Shown in pieces: positions 1-6,600 of a stretch of 9,335 nt of DNA (its first letter is position 1; every line of letters starts with the position of its first letter). This DNA is from a bacterium. Its GTDB lineage: Bacteria; Tectomicrobia; Entotheonellia; Entotheonellales; Entotheonellaceae. The DNA is taken from assembly GCA_027294925.1 (NCBI GenBank), contig JAPULM010000362.1, forward strand, positions 1 through 9,335, given 5' to 3'. The notes below the pieces were generated by a model. It was not told the origin of the DNA and made no database searches. It worked only from the letters and a program-made list of their open reading frames with translations. The translations under genes were made by a program, and so were the position numbers.

Positions 1-1
1 A

Positions 2-367
2 TCGGCTGACATCGAGGCGATTGTGACACCGGTCATGCCCCATAAATCAGTGCTGCTGGTGCCTAACCGAGATGAAATGGGCACCAATGCAATGCTTCTC
101 TCACCTCCCGATTGCCTGCCGTTGCAATTTGGCTACGACAGCTTTCAGCGCCATTTACGTTTGGCGGCCGAAGCTCAATTAACGATAGAAGTTCGCCGTT
201 ATCCACGCGTCGCGCTTGATATTGATGAGCCGGAAGATTTAGTGTTGTTTGCAGCCCGGCGATCCATTGGCTGTAGTTATCGTTTGCTAGACGATCTGGG
301 CATATTGGAACGTCTGGCTAAACAACAGCCTCATGTAGACAAGAGAACCGCCCATGAGCATTCCTGA
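2..367 (+). CDS. cofC: CofC, 2-phospho-L-lactate guanylyltransferase-type enzyme (5'-truncated by window edge)
   Basis: This is the C-terminal ~121 residues of a CofC-family nucleotidyltransferase. The reading frame is open from base 2, so the gene begins outside the window; the ATG at 23 is internal. CofC activates a phosphorylated C3 acid (2-phospholactate, PEP or 3-phosphoglycerate, depending on lineage) with GTP, early in coenzyme F420 synthesis in the cytoplasm. Seen in the sequence: a GTNAMLLSPPD segment followed by FGYDSFQRHLRLA, which matches the family pattern of GTN, a proline-rich turn, then FG..SF..H. A later stretch reads ALDIDEPEDL, typical of this fold's C-terminus. The frame ends 14 bp inside cofE, suggesting translational coupling. 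Substrate specificity cannot be read from this fragment alone. Confidence 0.85.
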   Translation, partial: SADIEAIVTPVMPHKSVLLVPNRDEMGTNAMLLSPPDCLPLQFGYDSFQRHLRLAAEAQLTIEVRRYPRVALDIDEPEDLVLFAARRSIGCSYRLLDDLGILERLAKQQPHVDKRTAHEHS

Positions 368-1112
368 GATTCGGATTTTAGGCCTGCCCGGCATTCCAGT
401 GGTAGAGCCTGGAGATAATGTATCAGAGTTGATTGTCAAGGCCCTAACCAGCGCCTCCCTGAGACTGGATGACAGAGACATCCTCGTTGTCACACAAAAA
501 ATTGTCTCAAAAGCGCAAAATTGTCTCATTCAGCTTGCTGATGTGATCCCCTCTCCTTTCGCCATAAAATTTGCCAGCCAGTGGGATAAAGACCCTCGCA
601 GTGTGGAAGTTGTCCTACAACAATCACGTCGTATCGTCAAAATGGACCGTGGTGTCATCATTGCGGAAACCCATCACGGGTTTGTATGCGCCAATGCGGG
701 GGTGGACCAGTCAAACATGGAAGGGGAAGGCGTCGTTGCGGTGTTGCCACCCGACCCGGACGCCTCGGCTCGAACCATTCGTCAGGGGCTGCAGATCGCG
801 CTCGAGGTTGATCTTGCGGTGATTATATCAGACACCTTTGGCCGACCCTGGCGAGAGGGTTTAGTTAATGTCGCCATTGGCTTAGCGGGCATGCAGGCAG
901 CGCAGGACTATACGGGTATGCATGACCCACAGGGCTACGAACTGAGAGTAACGTCTCTTTCTGTCGCTGATGAACTCGCAGCCGCGGCTGAGTTGGTGAT
1001 GAACAAATTAGATCAGGTTCCGGTGGCCATCATCAAAGGCTATGCGTATCCGCCTGGCGACGGCAATCTCTCCCAGTTAGTGCGTGACCCGGAGTTTGAT
1101 TTATTTCGTTAA
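354..1112 (+). CDS. cofE: CofE, coenzyme F420-0:L-glutamate ligase
   Basis: CofE is a GTP-dependent ligase that adds L-glutamate (and often a second, gamma-linked glutamate) to F420-0. The 252 residues match the stand-alone ligase length; there is no C-terminal nitroreductase-like domain as in actinobacterial FbiB. Family signatures are visible: VVTQKIVSKAQN (residues 45-56), IIAETHHGFVCANAGVDQSN (about 102-121, with the Asp of the metal/nucleotide site), SDTFGRPWREG (159-169), and IIKGYAYPPGD near 227-237. The ATG overlaps the cofC end by 14 bp and has only a weak purine-rich stretch (AGAG) upstream, consistent with coupling to cofC translation. The F420 reductase gene follows after 18 bp. 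No frameshift or missing motif was seen. Confidence 0.93.
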   Translation: MSIPEIRILGLPGIPVVEPGDNVSELIVKALTSASLRLDDRDILVVTQKIVSKAQNCLIQLADVIPSPFAIKFASQWDKDPRSVEVVLQQSRRIVKMDRGVIIAETHHGFVCANAGVDQSNMEGEGVVAVLPPDPDASARTIRQGLQIALEVDLAVIISDTFGRPWREGLVNVAIGLAGMQAAQDYTGMHDPQGYELRVTSLSVADELAAAAELVMNKLDQVPVAIIKGYAYPPGDGNLSQLVRDPEFDLFR

Positions 1113-1130
1113 GCATAGGAGACTCGATCG

Positions 1131-1784
1131 GTGATAGTGAGCATTTTAGGCGGCACAGGCGAGCAAGGACCCGGCATGGCGTTACGTTGGGCGAAGGCCG
1201 GCGTGGAGGTTATTATTGGCTCTCGCCAGCAGGAAAAAGCCGAACAAGTTGCCGCTCAACTCAATCAACAATTGGGCCAAAACTTGATCAAAGGCCTGGC
1301 TAATCCTGATGCCGCGGCTGCCTCTGAGGTGGTTGCCCTAACCGTACCGTTTTCTGCCCACAATGCCACCCTGGAATCTGTCAAGTCTCACCTTACTGGG
1401 AAAATATTGATTGATGTCTGTGTGCCTCTCGACCCAGACAATCCCCGTAAAATGTCTCCCCCGGCAGCCGGCTCTGCAACGGAAGCGGCTCAGGCCATGC
1501 TTGGAGATGCAACCAAGGTTGTAGCGGCTTTTCAAAATGTCTCCGCCCATGAACTTCGAGACCATGAGCATGCAATTGATTGCGATGTTCTGGTTTGTGG
1601 CAACGACAGAGAAGCGCGGCAAGTGGTGATGCAGCTCACTGAAAAAATGGGCTTGCATGCGGTGGACGCCGGTCTAGCCTATCAGGCCCGTGTGGTAGAA
1701 GGCATCACAGCGCTCTTGATAGGACTCAACATGCGCCACAAAGTCAAAGGAAGCGGGGTCAAAATTTCGGGTCTGTCAGGATAA
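1131..1784 (+). CDS. npdG: NADPH-dependent F420 reductase (F420H2:NADP+ oxidoreductase, Fno/NpdG)
   Basis: This enzyme transfers hydride between F420H2 and NADP+, linking the cofactor made by the neighbouring genes to the cell's NADPH pool. The 217 residues fit the family length. The N-terminus has the Rossmann glycine motif GGTGEQGPG (residues 7-15), where Fno proteins have GGTG.QG. It is followed at about 30-32 by GSR, whose Ser/Arg contact the 2'-phosphate of NADP. A central DVCVPLDPDNPRKM segment and a later AFQNVSAHEL segment are also typical. The start is GTG at 1131, with AGGAG at 1117-1121 (9-nt spacing). It follows cofE closely and is probably cotranscribed. Transcription is convergent with leuA. 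Confidence 0.92.
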   Translation: MIVSILGGTGEQGPGMALRWAKAGVEVIIGSRQQEKAEQVAAQLNQQLGQNLIKGLANPDAAAASEVVALTVPFSAHNATLESVKSHLTGKILIDVCVPLDPDNPRKMSPPAAGSATEAAQAMLGDATKVVAAFQNVSAHELRDHEHAIDCDVLVCGNDREARQVVMQLTEKMGLHAVDAGLAYQARVVEGITALLIGLNMRHKVKGSGVKISGLSG

Positions 1785-1803
1785 ATAGAACGCATCAAGA
1801 GAA

Positions 1804-1837
1804 TGGGGACTGACTCAATCTTCGGCCAAAATCCCCA
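1804..1837. terminator. Weak inverted repeat between convergent npdG and leuA ends
   Basis: TGGGGA (1804-1809) and TCCCCA (1832-1837) can pair across a 22-nt loop in the 75-bp gap between the convergent genes. There is only a broken T-tract downstream (CTCTTTGTTG), so it may be a poor or factor-assisted terminator. This is positional inference only. Confidence 0.3.
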
Positions 1838-1859
1838 CCCTCTTTGTTGATCGTACAAC

Positions 1860-3404
1860 TTATGGCAGATTCGGTACGGCTATTTTTTCTCCCCGCATGG
1901 CGCGTTCTTCGAGGATTTTATTCATCGCGTTCACATAGGCCATGACGCTTGCCTCTACCACATCCGTGGTGACCGCCCGGCCAATCACTTGATGGCCGTT
2001 ATCCCGCACCTTGACAGTGGCTTCTCCCATTGCCTCCTGCCCACCGGTTACCGATCGCACATTGTAATCTTCTAGCTGGACGGATAGGTTGGTCAGTTGA
2101 TCGACCGCTTTATAAGCCGCATCCACCGGACCATCTCCCACGCAAGTCGCCTCCTTTAGTTCATCACCAACCCTGAGCCGTACACTAGCAGATGGGGTTT
2201 CCCCAGTAACGCTAGAGATTGCCAAACGTTCCAGCTTAAACACCTCCGGCATGTGCACCACCTGGTCATTCATAATGGCCCTGAGGTCTTCGTCGAAAAC
2301 CTCTTTCTTGCGATCAGCTACAGTCAGAAAGCGCGTATACACGTCATTCAGTTCTTCCTGCTGCAGCTCGTACCCCAAGGCTTGCAAACGATAATTCAAC
2401 GCCGCCCGGCCGGAACGCGCCGTCAGGACGATGTCGCTACTTTGCACCCCGATCAATTCCGGGCTAATGATCTCATAATTTTGCCGATCCTTAATGATGC
2501 CGTCTTGATGAATGCCGGATGAATGCGCAAAGGCATTGCCACCGACAATCGCTTTATTACGAGGGATCGGCATGCCCATGCGATTGGCGATCAGATGGCA
2601 AGTGCGGTACAGCTCATTCAACTTGATGTCAGTGCGGGCATTATAATAGTCCGACCGAATATGCATGGCCACAATGATTTCTTCCAAGGAAGAATTGCCC
2701 GCCCGTTCGCCAATGCCGTTAAAACATCCTTCCACCTGGCTGACGCCGGCACGAATAGCTTCAAGCGAATTGGCCACGCCCATGCCCAAATCGTTGTGAC
2801 AATGCACGCTAACTTTTACCTTATCAATATTCGGTACGCGCTGCATGATGGCGTAAAAGGTCTCGAACCACTCACCTGGTACCGCATAACCCACCGTGTC
2901 AGGAATATTTACCACCGTCGCCCCGGCCTTAATCACCTCCTCCAAGGTCCGGCAGAGGTAATCCAAATCGGCGCGCGAGGCGTCCTCGGTAGAATATTCC
3001 ACATCATCACATAGATTCCGCGCCAGGCGCACCGACTCAACCCCCATCTGCAGCACTTCATCCTTTGATTTACGCATTTTGTGCTGTAGATGAATATCCG
3101 ACGCACTCACCACAATATGAATACGCGGACGCTCAGCTGCTTTGACGGCCTCTGCGACAGCTTCAACATCAGACCGGACACCACGCGCCAGCGCCGTTAT
3201 GACAGGGCCTTTCACCTGTTCAGCAATGGCTTTAATAGCAGCAAAATCACCCGGCGATGAAGCGGCAAAACCCGCTTCGATAACATCAACGCCCAAACGA
3301 GCCAGCTGATGCGCAATTTCAAGTTTTTCAGCCGCATTCAAACTACAACCGGGGGATTGTTCCCCATCCCGTAGTGTGGTGTCAAAAATATCAACTTTCC
3401 GCAT
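1860..3404 (-). CDS. leuA: 2-isopropylmalate synthase (LeuA)
   Basis: LeuA condenses acetyl-CoA with 2-ketoisovalerate, the first committed step of leucine synthesis. At 514 residues this is the long bacterial form with catalytic TIM barrel, linker and C-terminal leucine-binding regulatory domain. Seen: DTTLRDGEQSPG (residues 8-19, catalytic Arg and metal Asp), HCHNDLGMG (201-209, metal His pair), GIGERAGN (230-237), and SSGIHQDGI in the linker. The C-terminal ~130 residues look like the allosteric domain. The ATG is supported by AGGAG at 3413-3417 (8-nt spacing). A long leader upstream with a Leu-rich short ORF suggests control by attenuation. No leuB/C/D follows: the next gene downstream is convergent npdG, so the leu genes are dispersed. 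Confidence 0.96.
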   Translation of the reverse strand: MRKVDIFDTTLRDGEQSPGCSLNAAEKLEIAHQLARLGVDVIEAGFAASSPGDFAAIKAIAEQVKGPVITALARGVRSDVEAVAEAVKAAERPRIHIVVSASDIHLQHKMRKSKDEVLQMGVESVRLARNLCDDVEYSTEDASRADLDYLCRTLEEVIKAGATVVNIPDTVGYAVPGEWFETFYAIMQRVPNIDKVKVSVHCHNDLGMGVANSLEAIRAGVSQVEGCFNGIGERAGNSSLEEIIVAMHIRSDYYNARTDIKLNELYRTCHLIANRMGMPIPRNKAIVGGNAFAHSSGIHQDGIIKDRQNYEIISPELIGVQSSDIVLTARSGRAALNYRLQALGYELQQEELNDVYTRFLTVADRKKEVFDEDLRAIMNDQVVHMPEVFKLERLAISSVTGETPSASVRLRVGDELKEATCVGDGPVDAAYKAVDQLTNLSVQLEDYNVRSVTGGQEAMGEATVKVRDNGHQVIGRAVTTDVVEASVMAYVNAMNKILEERAMRGEKIAVPNLP

Positions 3405-3428
3405 GGAAACATCTCCTCTTCATTCGAT

Positions 3429-3596
3429 AAAAAGAACCTAGGTCATTGATATAGGTCGTTTGGTTAACGTGCTGTGTCTAGTGAAAAACATTGTATGAGC
3501 AGGGCGAATTGCTTAACGAAGCCTCTCGCAAGCAAAATTTTGCTGGAACGAAATGTTAGAGGCCCTGCACAGGATGAGGCAAGGTGAGAAGCAGGG
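3429..3596 (-). promoter_or_regulatory. Candidate leucine attenuator of leuA (competing hairpins plus weak terminator)
   Basis: Read on the minus strand, three complementary segments lie in order. Segment 1 is CCCTGC (3591-3596), within the Leu codons of the leader ORF. Segment 2 is GCAGGGC (3562-3568), at the ORF's end. Segment 3 is GCCCTGC (3499-3505). Segment 2 can pair with 1 (6 bp) or with 3 (7 bp) but not both. Inside the 2:3 hairpin a second stem forms, 3558-3563 with 3521-3526, around a 14-nt palindrome at 3531-3544. Nearer leuA, ACCTA/TAGGT (3452-3456 with 3436-3440) is followed by CTTTTT (3434-3429), a short and weak intrinsic-terminator shape. The arrangement fits classical ribosome-stalling attenuation. 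How the hairpins feed into the terminator is inferred and not resolved. Confidence 0.5.
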
Positions 3597-3690
3597 ATGC
3601 CATGAGCAATAAAGTCCACTCATGCTGATGAGAGCCAAAACTTACAGCGACTGTGTTTTGGCTATGCATGCGAACTTTCTTGGCGCCCAT
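3556..3690 (-). CDS. Putative leucine leader peptide (44 aa)
   Basis: A short ORF on the leuA strand runs from the ATG at 3690 to the TAA at 3556-3558, between the leuA promoter and leuA. The product begins MGAKKVRMHSQN and ends with a leucine-rich block: TLLLMASLLLTL (residues 26-37), then PHPVQGL. Eight of 44 residues are Leu, seven of them within residues 27-37, using TTA, TTG, CTC, CTG and CTT codons. AAGGAG lies at 3702-3707 (11-nt spacing, slightly long). A second ATG at codon 8 would give 37 aa. The Leu cluster overlaps one arm of competing hairpins, as expected if ribosome stalling on scarce charged tRNA-Leu controls leuA. It resembles enteric leuL in logic, not in sequence. A small membrane peptide is the main alternative. 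Confidence 0.55.
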   Translation of the reverse strand: MGAKKVRMHSQNTVAVSFGSHQHEWTLLLMASLLLTLPHPVQGL

Positions 3691-3717
3691 GGTATCCAGA
3701 TCTCCTTATGAGATACC
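3691..3717 (-). promoter_or_regulatory. Hairpin presenting the leader-ORF ribosome binding site in its loop
   Basis: On the minus strand GGTATC (3717-3712) pairs with GATACC (3696-3691), leaving a 15-nt loop that contains AAGGAG (3707-3702). The stem ends directly before the leader ATG. It could shorten the effective SD-to-start spacing or tune initiation of the leader peptide. Function is inferred. Confidence 0.35.
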
Positions 3718-3749
3718 GTCGAGGGGGTACTTTACAACAGGATTGATGA

Positions 3750-3779
3750 TTTATACCTTGAATGGACAACAATTGTCAA
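3750..3779 (-). promoter_or_regulatory. Sigma70 promoter for the leuA leader
   Basis: TTGACA (3779-3774), an 18-bp spacer, then TATAAA (3755-3750), or a 17-bp spacer to GTATAA. This places the start near 3743, giving a leader of about 340 nt before leuA. The -35 sits in a small inverted repeat GACAA-TTG-TTGTC, a possible operator. Confidence 0.65.
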
Positions 3780-3782
3780 GGA

Positions 3783-3838
3783 CAAATAAAAATTTGACAT
3801 GTGGCGGCATTGCTTGCGCTACATCACCACCACATGTC
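3783..3838 (-). terminator. Terminator-like hairpin after argD
   Basis: On the minus strand GACATGTGG (3838-3830) pairs perfectly with CCACATGTC (3804-3796). Two further inner G-C pairs follow after one mismatch. The hairpin is followed by AAATTTTTATTT. It lies 28 bp after the argD stop and just before the leuA promoter, so it likely separates the two transcripts. The loop is longer than usual for an intrinsic terminator. Confidence 0.55.
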
Positions 3839-3865
3839 ATCACCACTTAAGCAGATGATAGACGG

Positions 3866-5065
3866 TTAAGGAGGCGGGGTTTTAGCCAACGCCGCATCAA
3901 GAATCTCCATCGCTTTATCAACCTCCTCCCGGCTCGTTGTAAGCGGTGGCATAAATCGGATCATGTTCGGCCGCACCGCATTGAGCAACAAACCGTTCGC
4001 CACTGTTTCTGTGATCACAGCAGCCGCACGATCGTCGGTCATCTGGATCGCCAATAACATGCCCATGCCGCGGACTTCTTGGATGAAACCGTGCTTATCC
4101 TTTAGGCCTTCAAGCTTGCCCTTCAGATAGGCGCCGGTTTCGCCCCCTTTTTGTGGCCAGTTCTCTTCAACAAGTACCTTGGCGCCTGCAGCACCAGCAA
4201 CCGTCGTTAAGGCGTTACCGCCGAAGGTCGATCCGTGATCGCCGGGCTCCAAAACCGCACAACTCTGTTTGCACAGAAAGGCGCCTAGCGGGGCACCGCT
4301 ACCCAAAGCCTTGGCCAGCGTCATCGCATCAGGCTCGAAACCGAACTGCTGATAACCAAAAAGTGTACCCAGACGCCCCATACCCGTCTGGACCTCATCT
4401 ACAATCAGTAAAAGGTTGTGCTGGTCACACCACGACCGAACCTGCGGGAAGTAATCCGCATCAGGTACATTCACCCCGCCTTCGCCTTGCACGGGCTCCA
4501 GCATCACCGCACAGGTGTTCTCATTAGTGGCGGTTTTAATTGCTTCAATGTCATTAAAATCAACATTGACAAAGCCAGGCATCAATGGACGCCAATTGTC
4601 TTGGTAATGGGCTTGTCCGGTGGCGGCCATCATGCCCATTGTGCGGCCATGAAAGGAATTGTTGGCGGTAATAATCTCATAAGCGCCATTGCGCTTTAGC
4701 TTACCATACTTACGTGCCAGCTTACTGACACCTTCATTTGCTTCGGCGCCGGAATTGCAAAAAAACACTCGATCCATACATGAATGATCAATCAGGATCT
4801 TGGCTAGCTTAAGTTGTGGGATGGTATAGAACAGGTTACTCATCTGAAGAATCATGCCGGCCTGTTCTTGAATCGCCGCAGTTACTTCAGGGTGTGCATG
4901 TCCCAAATTCAACACCGCCCAACCAGCCGTAAAATCAAGATAGGCATTGCCCTCGGTGTCGTACACATAGGTACCTTGTGCACGTTCAAGAACCATTGGC
5001 ATGCGGCGCACTACTTGCATATAATAGTCAGACTCGATTTGTTTCCACTGTTCACCTGTCGTCAC
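3866..5065 (-). CDS. argD: Acetylornithine-type aminotransferase (class III PLP enzyme)
   Basis: ArgD transfers an amino group from glutamate to N-acetylglutamate semialdehyde in arginine synthesis, and homologues also act on succinyl-diaminopimelate precursors. From the GTG start the product is 399 aa, the usual length. Seen (numbered from that GTG): NSGAEAN (104-110, PLP phosphate contact), an NNSFHGRT segment, DEVQTGMGR (223-231), and LAKALGSGAPLG with the PLP lysine at about residue 252. SNLFY near residue 76 is typical of ArgD. Start choice: AGGAG (5077-5073) lies 7 nt before GTG 5065 but only 1 nt before ATG 5071; a TTG at 5095 has a weaker GAGG site. I prefer 5065. It stands alone, with its own promoter and a terminator, so an arginine role is inferred from family and not from context. 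Confidence 0.88.
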   Translation of the reverse strand: MTTGEQWKQIESDYYMQVVRRMPMVLERAQGTYVYDTEGNAYLDFTAGWAVLNLGHAHPEVTAAIQEQAGMILQMSNLFYTIPQLKLAKILIDHSCMDRVFFCNSGAEANEGVSKLARKYGKLKRNGAYEIITANNSFHGRTMGMMAATGQAHYQDNWRPLMPGFVNVDFNDIEAIKTATNENTCAVMLEPVQGEGGVNVPDADYFPQVRSWCDQHNLLLIVDEVQTGMGRLGTLFGYQQFGFEPDAMTLAKALGSGAPLGAFLCKQSCAVLEPGDHGSTFGGNALTTVAGAAGAKVLVEENWPQKGGETGAYLKGKLEGLKDKHGFIQEVRGMGMLLAIQMTDDRAAAVITETVANGLLLNAVRPNMIRFMPPLTTSREEVDKAMEILDAALAKTPPP

Positions 5066-5208
5066 AAGCATTCTCCTGTTGGTAATTTGTTGCAAAACAC
5101 CTCTCTAACCACATCTGCCTGAAAGAAATTGAGCCTGCTGTTTGATTGAAACCTGCTCAGCATGCATCTATTCATTACCAACCGACTTAAAATTCGTTGG
5201 GAAGACCT

Positions 5209-5237
5209 ATGATAGGGGGTATGGCCTCTAATGCCAA
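5209..5237 (-). promoter_or_regulatory. Sigma70 promoter for argD
   Basis: TTGGCA (5237-5232), 17-bp spacer, TATCAT (5214-5209). The predicted start is near 5202, giving a leader of about 137 nt. The -10 lies inside the palindrome CCTATGATAGG (5206-5216), which could be a repressor site; no regulator is identifiable. Confidence 0.55.
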
Positions 5238-5263
5238 GTCGGAATTGAAAATTCTCAGCGTAA

Positions 5264-5292
5264 TTGACCCCTATCGCGATCTCATTTATGCT
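5264..5292 (+). promoter_or_regulatory. Sigma70 promoter for the exported-protein/comB unit
   Basis: TTGACC (5264-5269), 17-bp spacer, TATGCT (5287-5292). It points rightward, about 27 bp from the oppositely directed argD promoter, and gives a leader of roughly 125 nt before the ORF at 5426. Confidence 0.5.
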
Positions 5293-5425
5293 TGATCCTG
5301 GCACAATCAACCCCTTCAATTGCATCACACCATGCGCGCAGGTCACCGTTTCGCCGTACAACCCATAGCGACCCATGAGCCGCTATTATCTTGGGGTTTC
5401 GCTTTAAGGGCAAAGACAGAAAAAA

Positions 5426-5833
5426 ATGAAAAGTTGCCATATGTCAAAATTTGTGCTGATTGTCATCCTGTGGGGTGCTTCAATGCTGCCGGCGCTGGCC
5501 GGGTCGGTTGACGTCCGCCACGCCGAATTTACCCACCAAACGAACACCTGGGCGGTCAGTACCACGTTACAACACGGCGATACAGGTTGGCAGCACTACG
5601 CAGATGCCTGGCGCATTGTAACGGAAACAGGCAAGGTGCTCGCAACACGCGTGTTGTACCACCCGCACGTCAATGAGCAACCTTTCACGCGAAGTTTAAG
5701 TAACGTGAAGCTACCTGAGGGCTTGCAAAGGGTACACGTTGAAGCCCATTGCACCGTGCATGGCTGGAGTAAAGAACGCTTAAGCGTTGATCTCAATTTA
5801 TCCAAAGGCCCGCGCTTCGAAGTTAACCGTTAA
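5426..5833 (+). CDS. Small exported protein of unknown function
   Basis: I cannot name this 135-aa protein, but it looks real. It has a signal peptide (hydrophobic residues about 9-24, cleavage probably after ALA at 23-25), so the ~110-residue mature part should be periplasmic. The mature part contains TGWQHYADAW (53-62), VLYHPHVNEQPFTRSL (76-91) and VHVEAHCTVHGW (103-114). These His- and aromatic-rich blocks look like conserved motifs and could bind metal, although that is speculative. There is one Cys in the mature region (C109). ATG 5426 and ATG 5441 (MSKFVLIVILW) are both possible; neither has a strong ribosome site. It ends 15 bp before comB on the same strand and is probably cotranscribed with it. 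Confidence 0.75.
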   Translation: MKSCHMSKFVLIVILWGASMLPALAGSVDVRHAEFTHQTNTWAVSTTLQHGDTGWQHYADAWRIVTETGKVLATRVLYHPHVNEQPFTRSLSNVKLPEGLQRVHVEAHCTVHGWSKERLSVDLNLSKGPRFEVNR

Positions 5834-5848
5834 AATTAAGGTGAGCGT

Positions 5849-6544
5849 ATGGAGATTCAAATTACCAGCCTCCTGCAAGGAGCGCGAGAAGCGCAAGGTG
5901 TCACCATAATCATCGATGTTTTCCGCGCCTTTACGACCGCAGCGGTGGCGTTTGATCGTGGGGCTAAGCAAATCATCTTGGTAGCTGAAATAGAAGAAGC
6001 GCGTCAGCTTCAGCGACAAGGATTAGGGGATTTATGCATGGGCGAAGTTGACGGCATAAAGCCTGATGGGTTCGAATTTGGAAATTCACCCTACGCGTTA
6101 AACCAGGCGAATCTTGGAGGAAAAACACTCATTCAATCCACCCGCGCCGGCACCGTTGGCGTTTCCGCCGTAACTTCCACAGCGTCGCTTTATCTAGGTT
6201 CATTGGTTACCGCCTCTGCCACCGTACAAGCAATTCTTGATGAAGCGCCGTCGTTAGTCACTATCGTAGCGATGGGGGCTGCTGCTAAGTACCGCACGGA
6301 TGAAGATGAGCAATGCGCCTTGTACCTTCGCAACCGTCTACAAGGTCGTTATCCGGACCCCGAGGCGGTCAAACAGCTCGTGCTTGCAGGCGATGAAGCA
6401 CAGAAATACCTCGATCCGTCACAGCCTCAATTTCACCCACAAGATCGCGAATTTGCCGTATCTATCGACCGCTATCCGTACGCTATAGCGGTGAAAAGAG
6501 AACATGGTCTTCTCGTTGCGCGCGTCGTAGGACATGACGCCTAG
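5849..6544 (+). CDS. comB: ComB-family 2-phosphosulfolactate phosphatase
   Basis: ComB hydrolyses 2-phosphosulfolactate to sulfolactate with Mg2+, a step of coenzyme M synthesis in methanogens; bacterial homologues occur in organosulfonate and other, unclear contexts. The 231 residues match the family size. Seen: IIDVFRAFTTA (21-31, with the early Asp at 23), MGEVDG (64-69), GFEFGNSP (74-81), STRAGT (97-102, at the family's TTTNGT position, here altered), and RTDEDEQCA (149-157). Loss of the usual NGT in the third motif is worth noting because it may affect substrate choice. AAGGTGA at 5838-5844 precedes the ATG. It shares a likely operon with the exported protein and is convergent with the ThDP enzyme gene. 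Confidence 0.85.
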   Translation: MEIQITSLLQGAREAQGVTIIIDVFRAFTTAAVAFDRGAKQIILVAEIEEARQLQRQGLGDLCMGEVDGIKPDGFEFGNSPYALNQANLGGKTLIQSTRAGTVGVSAVTSTASLYLGSLVTASATVQAILDEAPSLVTIVAMGAAAKYRTDEDEQCALYLRNRLQGRYPDPEAVKQLVLAGDEAQKYLDPSQPQFHPQDREFAVSIDRYPYAIAVKREHGLLVARVVGHDA

Positions 6545-6565
6545 ATTGCTGTTCAGCTATTACTA

Positions 6566-6600
6566 TAGCATCGTAAAAGAACTTCTTTCGAGATGTGCTA
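6566..6600. terminator. Bulged hairpin between convergent comB and ThDP gene ends
   Basis: TAGCATC (6566-6572) pairs with GATG-TGCTA (6592-6600, one bulged T). Inside is a second palindrome, AAAGAAcTTCTTT (6576-6588). It includes the last codon of the minus-strand gene. There is no clear U-tract, so a bidirectional terminator role is only suggested by position. Confidence 0.35.

Noticed and set aside
2523..3014. 163-codon open frame on the + strand inside leuA
   Set aside because: It is a shadow of leuA, whose protein motifs are unambiguous on the opposite strand.
3653..3850. 65-codon open frame on the + strand in the leuA-argD gap
   Set aside because: It runs antisense through the leuA promoter, the argD terminator hairpin and the leader ORF. 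It has no ribosome site and a low-complexity end; the minus-strand signals explain the region better.
5062..5376. 104-codon open frame on the - strand upstream of argD
   Set aside because: It overlaps the argD start and both divergent promoters, has no recognisable motif or ribosome site, and its composition is non-coding.
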